The translations under genes were made by a program, and so were the position numbers. Below are positions 52,491-60,701 of a stretch of 64,000 nucleotides of DNA, piece after piece. The notes under the pieces are model-generated. The model was not told the DNA's origin, did not search any database, and saw only the letters and a program-made list of their open reading frames with translations. This DNA comes from Alkalihalobacillus pseudalcaliphilus (GTDB lineage: Bacteria > Bacillota > Bacilli > Bacillales > Bacillaceae_D): assembly GCF_028610675.1 (NCBI RefSeq), contig NZ_JAQQWS010000003.1:124001-188000 (forward strand). Reading direction: 5' to 3'. Position 1 is the stretch's first letter. The number at the start of each line of letters is the position of its first letter.

Positions 52491-52523
52491 AAAAAAGATA
52501 CCAATCTCTTGAGATCGGTACCT
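52491..52523 (-). terminator. terminator of the chemoreceptor gene
   Basis: On the minus strand, GGTACCGATCTC and GAGATTGGTATC form a stem with one wobble, followed by a run of seven T. Confidence 0.8.
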
Positions 52524-52532
52524 CATTTTGAA

Positions 52533-54593
52533 CTAAACACGAAATTTATCAACGGATTGTGTTAGTTCTTGGGCTAATTCACTTAAATTTTGAGCAGATG
52601 AGGATATATCCTCAACCGTAGCTAATTGTTCTTCAGACGCTGCAGCAACCTCTTGGGTGCTTGCTGTTGCTTGTTTGGTTATTTGAGAGATTTCAGTCAT
52701 GGTTGCCGTTACTTCCTCCGCACCAGCAGACATTTGCTCAGCTGTGGCTGACACACTACTAATGCGTTCACTCAATTGGTGCGTCATTTCTACGATTTCA
52801 GCAAAGACTACTTTGGTCTCATCAGCAACATCAACACCTTCACGTACTTCTCCTAATACAGTACTCATTGACTCTCTAGTATGGTTCATTTCCACATGTA
52901 TTTCTGTAATAATGGATTCTATTTCTTTAGAAGCTAATTGAGATTCCTCCGCAAGCTTTCTCACTTCATTCGCAACAACTGCAAAGCCTTTTCCATGTTC
53001 ACCAGCACGTGCTGCCTCAATGGCTGCATTTAGTGATAAAAGGTTGGTCTGATCGGCTATTGAGGTGATGGTATTTAAGATTCCTTCAATATTTTTGGAG
53101 CGCTCCATAAGTTTACCCGTCACTTCATTGGTTTCTAATACAGCTTCATGAATTTTATTCATTTGTACAATTGTGTTGTCTACGTTGCTTCTGCCGCTAT
53201 TTGCCTTTGCGAGTGTTGATTCAGAAATGCCATGTACAACCGTTGTAGACTCAGCGACTTCAGAAATCCCCTGTGCCACCTCTTGAACGGAACTGACACT
53301 TTCATTTAACATCTCCACTTGCTCATAGGCACCTTCTGCGACTTTTTGAATTAATTTTGTTATCTCTTCTGTTGATTGATTAGATTGAAGCGAACTACTT
53401 GCTAACTGCTGAGATGTCGCCGCCGTATTACTAGCACTTGATTTCACTTGCTCAATTAACCTTAATAATTGATTTTTCATCTCGTTCATACTTTGTGTAA
53501 GCTCGCCAACTTCATCTTTTGAACGAATCTGTAAATCTTTTTGAGTTAAATCTCCAGCAGCAATCAATTTGACATAAGATGTAGCTTTTTTTAATGGCAT
53601 ACTTACACTAGAAGCGATAAAGTAAGCAATGATTATAATAAGAACAACCGAAGTAATTAATATAAAGATAGCCGAGTCTCGAATGACATCTGCTGCCCCT
53701 AATACACTTTCTAATGGTGTAAATAAAAAAACTCCAAAATTCAAAGCACTAAGAGGAGCGTATGTAACTAAGTTCTGCTCTCCTCCGACATCCACCCTTC
53801 TCATTCCAGCTTCTGTTTTCCCTATTTCAAATACTTCCATTAACTCATCAGACGCATCCAAATAGGTTGTAAAAGTCCCGACTAATTGGTCATCAGAATG
53901 ATACTGAATGACATTCCACCTATCCACTAACACGGGGTATGCCCCAAGCTCTAACATGTTTTCAGATTCAAAATACTGACTAATAAGCTCTTGGAAATTT
54001 AATGTTGCTGAAACAACACCGACAATTTCATTCTCATCATTACGAACAGGAGCCGCAACAGCCATAATACGCTCTCCCGTTGTCATTGATTCGAGAATAT
54101 TGGATATGGATGAAACACCTTCACGTGCCATCCGAAAATATTGCCGCTCCGATATATCCAATCGACCAATTTGCTCTGGATCCGTATGTGCTTGGGCAAT
54201 TCCATCACGGTCACTAAATACGACCGATTCATAAACATCATCTATATTTAATAAATGTGTTAAAGCTTGATTTTGCTCTTCTTGATTTCCCGCATGGAAC
54301 TGATGCGAATGAGCTAACACTCGTACAGCTTCTAATCGTTTCGAAAGCCATTCCTCCATTCCCATTACGATATTATCAGTCTGAACAGACATCCATTCCT
54401 GCTCTGTTGCGATCACCTCTTGGCTACTTCTGTCATACATAACATAAGATGCAATTAGTAGAGGCAGAATGCCAATCAACAAAAAGTAAAGCATAAATTT
54501 ATGACGTATCGATTTGACTCTTGGTAACTTCGCTTTTTGTTTTCTTGCTTTTATATCTTTATTCTTCTTTTTCACCCTAATAAGTTTCTTCAT
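52533..54593 (-). CDS. methyl-accepting chemotaxis protein
   Basis: A 686-residue membrane chemoreceptor. It has a basic N-terminal tail and a first span (about residues 33-55). An extracellular Cache-type sensor follows (about 56-300, with FSDRDGIAQAHTDPEQIG and RQYFRMAREG). A second span (about 301-325), a HAMP domain and a long methyl-accepting coiled coil complete it. The CheA/CheW contact tip is NLLSLNAAIEAARAGEHGKG, then FAVVANEVRKLAEES. ATG 54593 has GGAGAGGAAG upstream. A sigma-D promoter upstream places it in the motility regulon. The ligand is unknown; dCache receptors often bind amino acids. Confidence 0.95.
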   Translation of the reverse strand: MKKLIRVKKKNKDIKARKQKAKLPRVKSIRHKFMLYFLLIGILPLLIASYVMYDRSSQEVIATEQEWMSVQTDNIVMGMEEWLSKRLEAVRVLAHSHQFHAGNQEEQNQALTHLLNIDDVYESVVFSDRDGIAQAHTDPEQIGRLDISERQYFRMAREGVSSISNILESMTTGERIMAVAAPVRNDENEIVGVVSATLNFQELISQYFESENMLELGAYPVLVDRWNVIQYHSDDQLVGTFTTYLDASDELMEVFEIGKTEAGMRRVDVGGEQNLVTYAPLSALNFGVFLFTPLESVLGAADVIRDSAIFILITSVVLIIIIAYFIASSVSMPLKKATSYVKLIAAGDLTQKDLQIRSKDEVGELTQSMNEMKNQLLRLIEQVKSSASNTAATSQQLASSSLQSNQSTEEITKLIQKVAEGAYEQVEMLNESVSSVQEVAQGISEVAESTTVVHGISESTLAKANSGRSNVDNTIVQMNKIHEAVLETNEVTGKLMERSKNIEGILNTITSIADQTNLLSLNAAIEAARAGEHGKGFAVVANEVRKLAEESQLASKEIESIITEIHVEMNHTRESMSTVLGEVREGVDVADETKVVFAEIVEMTHQLSERISSVSATAEQMSAGAEEVTATMTEISQITKQATASTQEVAAASEEQLATVEDISSSAQNLSELAQELTQSVDKFRV

Positions 54594-54657
54594 GGCTTCC
54601 TCTCCAATGACAAAATTTATATTTTATTCAGATTTTTCATTACCTTAGTATTTATTT

Positions 54658-54685
54658 ATATCGGCAGAAAACTATGAATATTTTA
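54658..54685 (-). promoter_or_regulatory. sigma-D promoter of the chemoreceptor gene
   Basis: On the minus strand, TAAA (54682-54685) and a perfect -10 GCCGATAT (54658-54665) are 16 bp apart. This matches the SigD consensus TAAA-N15-GCCGATAT with one extra spacer base. It is 64 bp upstream of the start codon. Confidence 0.75.
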
Positions 54686-54840
54686 CTACTTTTTTTAAAA
54701 AAACTCAATAAATAATAGGTAATTAGAATGATTATATTCATTTCCATCTTAAGGACATATGAATTTATTGGATACAGACGAATAATTATGCTGATTTATC
54801 TAAAAAATAACTTTGAACTTTTGAAAAAGGAGCTGAAGAA

Positions 54841-55695
54841 ATGAAGAAACATACGGTCATAAAACTGCTTATCGCTTTCCTTATCCTCGTAACAGCAAGT
54901 ACCTATTGGTTCACCTTACAAGGCGAAGCACAAACTAGTGATGTACCTGCTTCTTGGTGGAAAAAAGATAAAGATGATTTTCCAGAGTTAAAAGGAGGGC
55001 CAGAAAAATTTGAAAGAATGAAAAGACAACAGCCTGTCGACTTAAATACGTTACAACAACGCTATCCAGATACATTTATATTACGTGGTCCCACCAACCA
55101 AAACCGAATCGCACTCACCTTTGATGACGGTCCTGATTCACGCTATACGAATCAAGTTTTGGATATTTTAAATGAATATAATGTACCAGCAACTTTCTTT
55201 TTATTAGGCTCACGAGCTGTCGCTTACCCAGAAATTGTAGAGCGCATCAATAACGAAGGTCATATTATCGGTAATCATACGTATTTTCACCCTAATTTAG
55301 TTGATGAAGGTGATTTAGACACGCTAGAAAGGGAAGTGACAAGAACCGAGGATGCCATTAATAATATTGTTGGTTATCGGACAAGCCTTTTCCGCCCACC
55401 TTATGGCTTTTTATACAATGAACTTGTAGAAAAGCTGGCAGATATGCAATACCGTGTCATTGCATGGTCCCTTGATTCATTAGATTGGCAAGAAGAGCCC
55501 TCAGACGTAATAGCCAATCGAGTCATAGACGAAATAGAACCTGGAGCCATAATCCTTATGCACGATGGAGCAGATTGGGATGGTGACCGTACCTTTACGA
55601 TTGAAGCCTTACGTGAAATAATACCGACCTTACAAGCACAGGGTTATGAATTTGTGACAGTCCCTGATTTAGTCGGAATCCCTTACGCCAAATAA
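54841..55695 (+). CDS. polysaccharide deacetylase (NodB domain), secreted or membrane-anchored
   Basis: A 284-residue carbohydrate esterase family 4 protein with an N-terminal signal or anchor segment (residues about 7-28). The NodB domain (about 85-275) is complete. The first motif TFDDGPDS has Asp 95 and Asp 96, and the metal motif GNHTYFHP has His 146 and His 150. FRPPYGF follows, then WSLDSLDW and ILMHDGAD with the catalytic His. It would remove acetyl groups from GlcNAc or MurNAc in peptidoglycan or chitin. ATG 54841 has AAAGGAGCTGAAG upstream. It is monocistronic, with a strong terminator. Confidence 0.93.
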   Translation: MKKHTVIKLLIAFLILVTASTYWFTLQGEAQTSDVPASWWKKDKDDFPELKGGPEKFERMKRQQPVDLNTLQQRYPDTFILRGPTNQNRIALTFDDGPDSRYTNQVLDILNEYNVPATFFLLGSRAVAYPEIVERINNEGHIIGNHTYFHPNLVDEGDLDTLEREVTRTEDAINNIVGYRTSLFRPPYGFLYNELVEKLADMQYRVIAWSLDSLDWQEEPSDVIANRVIDEIEPGAIILMHDGADWDGDRTFTIEALREIIPTLQAQGYEFVTVPDLVGIPYAK

Positions 55696-55696
55696 C

Positions 55697-55734
55697 GAAA
55701 AACCTGCCATGACTAGTGGCAGGTTTTTCGTTAT
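55697..55734 (+). terminator. terminator of the polysaccharide deacetylase gene
   Basis: A perfect stem AAAAACCTGCCA / TGGCAGGTTTTT with a seven-base loop is followed by CGTTATTTT. Confidence 0.85.
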
Positions 55735-55787
55735 TTTAAGTAATTTAATCAGAGCAATGTCCAATCACAAAAGACATTTCACTTCAC

Positions 55788-56582
55788 TCACTTCAATTTT
55801 TCCGCAATCAAAGCAGCAGCTTTTTTGGGATTCAATCGGTAAATTCGATCCATAAGCTTTGCATCTTTTCCAGCTAATACGCGATACTGATTATCTTCCG
55901 TCCCTTTTATTATAATTTCTGCAGCTTCCTTAGGTGTAAGGAGCTTTTTCATTTGTTCTGGTGTAGCTTCTTTTTTCTTACCAGAATCGGCACCGGAATT
56001 TTTCGTTATATCTGTTCCCACTCCGCCAGGGAAAACGACAGTTACATTCACGTTGGTATCCTTTAACTCCGAATGAAGTCCTTCCGTCATCAACTTAACA
56101 GCAGCCTTTGAAGCACCATAAATGGATTGGCCAGGTACCGGAAGAAATCCTCCCATACTTGATATATTTGTAATATGAGCTTCAGGACGTTCTAATAAAT
56201 GAGGTAAAAATGTCTTCACCATATAAAGTGTCCCATAAAAATTAACGTCCATAACCAATTTGATTTTTTCATAATCTAGTTCATGAACCGGAATAAAAGG
56301 TTGAATAATCCCTGCATTATTAATAATGGCATCCACCGCTCCATGAAAATCAATGACTTGTTGTGGTAATGCTTCCACTTCCATTCTTTCTGAAAGGTTC
56401 ACTTGATGAAGTGAAACTTTCTCCTTCTTTTCACCTGCTGCTTCGTAAGTTCCATTCAAAGCGTCTAGATTTAGATCAACAGCTGCTACACTTGCTCCTT
56501 TAGATAGAAGATTTAAAACAAGCTCTCGCCCAATTCCACCACCAGCACCTGTTACAACAAAAACTTTATTTGAGATTTGCAT
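55788..56582 (-). CDS. short-chain dehydrogenase/reductase (SDR family)
   Basis: A 264-residue classical SDR oxidoreductase. The cofactor motif TGAGGGIGRE is at about residues 11-20. Asp in VAAVDLN suggests NAD preference. NNAGI, the catalytic Ser in NISSMGG, and YGASKAAVK with Tyr and Lys are all present. The length and C-terminus are usual for lipid or keto-acyl reductases of this group. ATG 56582 has GGAGGGA upstream. It is alone, with a 1 kb repeat-rich gap upstream and a divergent TetR gene beyond it. The substrate is unknown. Confidence 0.92.
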   Translation of the reverse strand: MQISNKVFVVTGAGGGIGRELVLNLLSKGASVAAVDLNLDALNGTYEAAGEKKEKVSLHQVNLSERMEVEALPQQVIDFHGAVDAIINNAGIIQPFIPVHELDYEKIKLVMDVNFYGTLYMVKTFLPHLLERPEAHITNISSMGGFLPVPGQSIYGASKAAVKLMTEGLHSELKDTNVNVTVVFPGGVGTDITKNSGADSGKKKEATPEQMKKLLTPKEAAEIIIKGTEDNQYRVLAGKDAKLMDRIYRLNPKKAAALIAEKLK

Positions 56583-56765
56583 GTAAATCCCTCCAAATAA
56601 AAATGATTTAAAATTTAATATACATTTGTTGATTATTTGTAGTAATTAATTAAAATAATAAACATAGCGTATATTATTTTCAATCAGCAAAATCTTAACA
56701 AAATGTTGACTAACAAACAATCTAGTATAGTTATGTTCAATAAAACAAAATGAAAGTAAGATTTT

Positions 56766-57030
56766 GCTTAGGAGCGATAGGTTATGCCGTGAAGTTAGCT
56801 GTCATCCATCTCACGATTGATGACCTTAACAGGACAGTGCTCCCTGTTGTTCAGCCGACTCCTGATGGTGATTGAGTTCTAAAAAAGCCAACTGTTTAAA
56901 AAGTCGCCACTACTTTCATTTTTGTTTGTGGCGGAGTGAATGAGGCTTCGCCATGTGTGTTTTGTATGAGAGTTAGTGCTGATGCTCATATGCGGAGCTT
57001 TGGTTGCCGCTACCGAAAATTACGCTCATG
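56766..57030 (+). repeat. interspersed repeat, module A followed by inverted module B
   Basis: 56766-56933 matches 34283-34453 over its length. 56957-57030 (GTTTTGTATGAGAGTTAGTG, then CTACCGAAAATTACG) matches 648-720, which is the inverse orientation of the B modules at 34636 and 57518. Together with the copy at 57450-57585, the locus has B modules at both ends in opposite orientation, enclosing the tandem array. Confidence 0.65.
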
Positions 57031-57220
57031 TCGATCAGCCTTCTTTATCGACATGATCTCGACCTTTTTTGCCCATGATCATGTCGACCTGCCTGCTTCA
57101 TCGACATGATCTCGACCTTTTTTACCCATGATCATGTCGACCAACTGCCTTCATCGACATGATCTCGACCTTTTTTGCCCATGATCATGCCGACCTGCCT
57201 GCTTCATCGACATGTTACGA
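57027..57220. repeat. tandem hairpin array C, four 53 bp units
   Basis: Units start at 57027, 57080, 57133 and 57186. Internal units have 11 bp arms GATCATGTCGA / TCGACATGATC, a 13-base loop and an 18-base linker TCGACCTTTTTTGCCCAT. The loop differs between copies 1, 2 and 3, while copies 2 and 4 are the same. The stem is constant except one change in copy 4. A TTACTCAC..GAGTAACTG element like those around array A follows at 57230-57256. Confidence 0.9.
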
Positions 57221-57299
57221 AATTACTCACGCTCATCACTAGAGTAACTGTCACGCTCGACCTTTTTCATGCAGACCCTTTGATTCATATACTTCCATT

Positions 57300-57585
57300 G
57301 AAAAGCCACAGTCAAAGAGTCGAACCCAACTTTCATTTTTGTTGGTGGCGAAACTGGTTTGACTCTGCCATGTGCGCTTTGTATAAGAAGTGCTCTAACT
57401 AAAAAGCTAATACCAATCAAAGCGAAGGAATGGGGCCAATCGTGCAGGATGTAAAGGCAGATCTGAGATCCAGCGGCGTATCCGATTAGCTCAGCGCCAA
57501 GCGATTGTAGAGGATCATGATTTTCGGGAGCGATGAGCAAAGCTCCGCACCCCGAGCATCAGCAGTAACTTTCAAACAAAGGGAG
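57300..57585 (+). repeat. interspersed repeat, partial module A tail then modules C and B
   Basis: 57300-57390 repeats the 3' part of module A and the CCATGTG..TTTGTATAAG stretch. 57450-57585 carries modules C (GGCAGATCTGAGATCC, GATTAGCTCAGCGCCA) and B (CATGATTTTCGGGAGCGATG). It ends only a few bases before the ribosome site of the TetR gene at 57591. No gene is supported in the 1 kb gap 56583-57590. Confidence 0.7.
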
Positions 57586-57590
57586 ACATT

Positions 57591-58160
57591 ATGACAATCG
57601 ATCGAAGAATCACAAAATCCAAAAAAGCACTAAAAGACGCTCTCATTTCTTTAATGCTCAAAAATGACTTCAAACAAATTTCCATAACAGAAATTGTCCG
57701 TATAGCTAACGTTAATCGCGGGACCTTTTATAAACATTATCAATACAAAGAAGATATTCTTGAGGAAATGACAGATGAGGTCATAGACCACTTAATCCAG
57801 TCCTACCGCGAACCTTATAAGGACCAAGAGAGCTTCGACCTAAAGTCATTAAATTCAAATGCCGTCTATATCTTTGAGCATGTTCAGCAATACGCAAATT
57901 TCTATTCACTTATCGTTCACTCAAAGTCATTAGCGGGTGTACAACAAAAAATATTTGAAGTCATACGTACTTTAGTTTTAGAAGATTTAATTGATATCAT
58001 CCCCACCAACAATATAAATAAAGAATTACTTGCAAGTTATCATTCCTATGCCATCGTTGGTATGATGGTTGAATGGATTCAACAAGATTACAAATATAGT
58101 TCGTCATATATGGCCGAGCAATTATTGTCCATTGTTAAGATGAAATATAACAATCAATAA
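57591..58160 (+). CDS. TetR-family transcriptional regulator
   Basis: A 189-residue regulator. The TetR helix-turn-helix spans about residues 8-55: KKALKDALISLMLKNDFKQI, then ITEIVRIANVNRGTFYKHY. The C-terminal ligand domain is of the TetR_C_7/DhaS-like kind with YHSYAIVGMMVEWIQQ. ATG 57591 has AAGGGAGA upstream. Its nearest partner is the divergent SDR gene 1 kb away, so any target is uncertain. Repeat DNA abuts its ribosome site, so its promoter must lie in or beyond the repeat. Confidence 0.9.
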   Translation: MTIDRRITKSKKALKDALISLMLKNDFKQISITEIVRIANVNRGTFYKHYQYKEDILEEMTDEVIDHLIQSYREPYKDQESFDLKSLNSNAVYIFEHVQQYANFYSLIVHSKSLAGVQQKIFEVIRTLVLEDLIDIIPTNNINKELLASYHSYAIVGMMVEWIQQDYKYSSSYMAEQLLSIVKMKYNNQ

Positions 58161-58236
58161 ACAAGCTGTATTAACCGATTTATAAATTTATTTAAATGAG
58201 GACAACCTATAGGAAAAGACGATAAGGTGGTTGTCT

Positions 58237-58524
58237 ATGTTTATGTTTATCCTATTTCTCATCATTATCATTGTCATACCGATCCTTATGCAATTAACTT
58301 CCAAATATAGATTTTCATTTTTTTATGATCTTTGTGCCTATCTTGCACTCGTCCTCTTTTCTACATTAGCAGCTACGTATATCTATGATGTACTAAATAC
58401 AGGTGAAGTTTTTATGACAACCATTCATTCCTTGTTTTTAAACCCGTATTTTTTAATTACCGGAGGCTATATTGGCTTATACGTTATTTTTCAACTCTTC
58501 CGACATACATTCAGAAAGGTTTAA
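58237..58524 (+). CDS. small membrane protein, 95 residues
   Basis: Three hydrophobic segments (about residues 2-18, 26-47 and 66-90) with a short basic tail (RHTFRKV). ATG 58237 has AAGGTGG six bases upstream. TTG 58231 is in frame but overlaps the spacing. I do not recognise the family. Its stop overlaps that of the convergent M50-like gene. Confidence 0.65.
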   Translation: MFMFILFLIIIIVIPILMQLTSKYRFSFFYDLCAYLALVLFSTLAATYIYDVLNTGEVFMTTIHSLFLNPYFLITGGYIGLYVIFQLFRHTFRKV

Positions 58525-59000
58525 TCAGTTACATCCTTAGGCTCGAAATTTCGGATAATCTCATAAATCGCTAACCCATCGCTCACATGTGTATCACTAT
58601 ATTTGATAGGCAATAAAGCAAAGAACACATAATACATGGAAAAATATCCAAATTGATAAAAGAACGCGGTTTCCGGTAAGAAGCCCATAATAATAACTCC
58701 ATTTAAAAGTAACGTAGAACTTATATTAAAAATAAAACCACCACTATGAACAAGAATGTGTGATAGCTTTGAATTCTTTTTTAAACCTTTATAAGAACAA
58801 GAGGAATCAGCAAAATATATCGTTTTAAAAGTCATCGGTCCAATTTTAAATAATTTTCTTCCCTTTCCAATAACAAAATCTGATGTTCCTCCTAACATTT
58901 TTGCCATCGTCCAATGTCCCAATTGATGTATAAACGAAACAATTGGTAATATAAGAAAAAACGCCCAAAAGGCTGTCGTAAAATCAGACCATTCAAACAT
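58521..59000 (-). CDS. M50-like membrane protein lacking the catalytic Glu
   Basis: A 159-residue membrane protein with about four spans. The first span ends SFIHQLGHWTMAKMLGG, the position and context of the HExxH zinc motif of site-2 (M50) proteases. Here it reads HQLGH, with His 25 and His 29 kept but Glu replaced by Gln 26. The second motif region, LLPIKYSDTHVSDG, is in the right place for the third ligand (normally LLPxxxxDG). It may be a zinc-binding but inactive pseudo-protease. ATG 59000 has AAGGAGG upstream. It is convergent with the small membrane protein. Confidence 0.75.
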   Translation of the reverse strand: MFEWSDFTTAFWAFFLILPIVSFIHQLGHWTMAKMLGGTSDFVIGKGRKLFKIGPMTFKTIYFADSSCSYKGLKKNSKLSHILVHSGGFIFNISSTLLLNGVIIMGFLPETAFFYQFGYFSMYYVFFALLPIKYSDTHVSDGLAIYEIIRNFEPKDVTD

Positions 59001-59171
59001 TAGAAATACCTCCTTTTCTCTTCTATTACCAAACTACCTTCTCCATATAACTGGAAAAGTTATGTGAAACTGTAAAATGTAAATGGTCCATTCACTACAA
59101 CTTTGAATTCATAACAACCTCAACTAATCTTCTGACTTTTGATAAAAAGCAATTCAGTTCCACGAAAAATC

Positions 59172-59216
59172 ATAAAAAAACCGTTGGTCATTTACTGAAA
59201 GTAAAGGTCAACGGTT
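59172..59216 (-). terminator. terminator of the distal PepSY gene
   Basis: AAACCGTTGACC and a pairing GGTCAACGG-type arm form a long stem with a small bulge. On the minus strand it is followed by TTTTTTTATG. Confidence 0.7.
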
Positions 59217-59259
59217 TCCTTAATCAAAGTTAGCATTACCTTAGAATAATGCAATCTAA

Positions 59260-59895
59260 CTAATCGACGTCAATTTCAAAAATATCTCCCGTTTCCGCAT
59301 TCAACTCAACCTCTGTCTCAACACCTTGGTCTGTCTTAAACTCTAACTCATAAACAAGCATGTGATCATCTCGTTCTAATGATAATTCTACTAAATCTCC
59401 TTCAACCTTACCTTCTAAAAGTTGCAAAACTTCTTCAAGTGTTAAGACATCATTTGTAAATAATGGTGTAACTTTACTGGTGGAAAAATCGTCATCACGC
59501 TCTTCCTCTACACGAATCACTTCACCATTATAAGCATCGATATACATTTCATACTCCATATATTCATGTTTAATTTCTACTTCATAATAAGCCTTACCCT
59601 TCTTCATTGTCAGTTCAATATGATCCACTAAACCTTTCTGTACGTCTAAAGCCACGGCCTGTGCCTCTTCAATGGAAAGAATATTCTGTTCTGTTTGTTC
59701 TGTTTCTTCTTCCTTCAACTCCTCAGTTTCTGTATTCTCAAATTTCTCTCCTTCCTGCTCATTGGTTGTTGCCAAATCATAAGATAAGGCAATTTCCTTA
59801 GGCTGTTCATGGCTATTACTCATATTTGCACTTACCCAAGCTGTACCACCAAATAGGATAGCTGCTGTAAATAATCCAATCATTACTTTTTTCAT
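59260..59895 (-). CDS. exported PepSY-domain protein
   Basis: A 211-residue protein with a signal peptide or single N-terminal anchor (MKKVMIGLFTAAILFGGTAW) and an acidic Glu/Thr linker (about residues 40-70). Two PepSY domains follow (about 72-135 and 145-210), recognisable by ILSIEEAQAVAL with YIDAYNGEVI, and LTLEEVLQLLEG with LNAETGDI. PepSY domains often inhibit peptidases or act as extracellular sensors. The start is ATG 59895, with GAGGTGG upstream. The same upstream motif precedes the response regulator gene, so both are probably under that regulator. Confidence 0.88.
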   Translation of the reverse strand: MKKVMIGLFTAAILFGGTAWVSANMSNSHEQPKEIALSYDLATTNEQEGEKFENTETEELKEEETEQTEQNILSIEEAQAVALDVQKGLVDHIELTMKKGKAYYEVEIKHEYMEYEMYIDAYNGEVIRVEEERDDDFSTSKVTPLFTNDVLTLEEVLQLLEGKVEGDLVELSLERDDHMLVYELEFKTDQGVETEVELNAETGDIFEIDVD

Positions 59896-59948
59896 TTTAA
59901 TATCCACCTCGTATTTCTTTCTTCTCTTATAATGTACACACCGAAGAT

Positions 59949-59991
59949 GAGAGAAAAAGAAGAGTAAGATTAAAATTCCATGAGAATTCAT
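59949..59991 (-). promoter_or_regulatory. candidate response-regulator binding site at the PepSY gene
   Basis: The plus strand reads GAGAAAAAGA, then GAGTAAGATTAAAATT, then TGAGAATTCAT. It closely matches 62819-62861. The site begins 54 bp upstream of the start codon, against 56 bp for the other copy. Spaced direct-repeat-like blocks suit an OmpR-type regulator. Confidence 0.6.
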
Positions 59992-60002
59992 TTAAATTTT
60001 AT

Positions 60003-60701
60003 TTAATCATCCCAACTAATCGTCGCATGCCCACTAATTGCATGGACTTGAACGATTGCTTCTTGATTATTTTCTGTTTCAATTTCAATAAAATAGTACA
60101 CTTGAGCATCTATAATTTCTAGCTCTACATCGTCCACTTCGCCAGGTACATGCCCTAAAGCAATTTCAATTGCTTCTTGTTCTGTAATCGTTGCATAAGA
60201 ATCATGCCCTGATTCTACGGGTTCAGTCACTTCTTCCTCCGAACGTACTTCCCCATCCCTACCATCTAATATTATGAGATAATATAATTGTCCGCTTCTA
60301 ACAAGTGCTTCATAATTCCCTGTATCTCGACTGAATTCTATCTCTATGACTTCATTTCCTAGACCTTCTAAAAATCTTATCGCCTCAGATTCTGTTACTA
60401 ATTCCGTGTCCTTTTGCTCTTTGTCACCTGAACCCATGTTCGTTAATGAATAAATCTCACCATCTCGGCGCTTTACAATCAATTCATATCGTTGTCGCTC
60501 CTTATGGGCAGAAAAATAATAGAAATTTGAGTCTTCTATTTGGTCGATAACTTCTAATTGATAGCGTGCCTCTATTACCTTTTTTATTTCTTCTATTGAT
60601 GTATTTTCATCTTGTAAGAAAAAGAACTGTATGAGGAAAAACAAACTTACTATGAGTAAACATATAGCTGCAATAATCATTCCAATCATCTTTTTAGTCA
60701 A
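60003..60701 (-). CDS. membrane-anchored PepSY-domain protein
   Basis: A 232-residue protein with an N-terminal membrane segment (about residues 5-27) and an extracytoplasmic part. It has two clear PepSY domains (about 95-150 and 170-232) with LVTESEAIRFLEG, ITEQEAIEIALGHVPG and VHAISGHATISW. TTG 60701 has GGGAGGGAA upstream and overlaps the kinase stop by 4 bp. It is therefore cotranscribed with, and translationally coupled to, the sensor kinase. It may modulate the kinase on the outer face. The set resembles the B. subtilis ykoGH neighbourhood, where PepSY proteins YkoI and YkoJ adjoin. Confidence 0.87.
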   Translation of the reverse strand: MTKKMIGMIIAAICLLIVSLFFLIQFFFLQDENTSIEEIKKVIEARYQLEVIDQIEDSNFYYFSAHKERQRYELIVKRRDGEIYSLTNMGSGDKEQKDTELVTESEAIRFLEGLGNEVIEIEFSRDTGNYEALVRSGQLYYLIILDGRDGEVRSEEEVTEPVESGHDSYATITEQEAIEIALGHVPGEVDDVELEIIDAQVYYFIEIETENNQEAIVQVHAISGHATISWDD

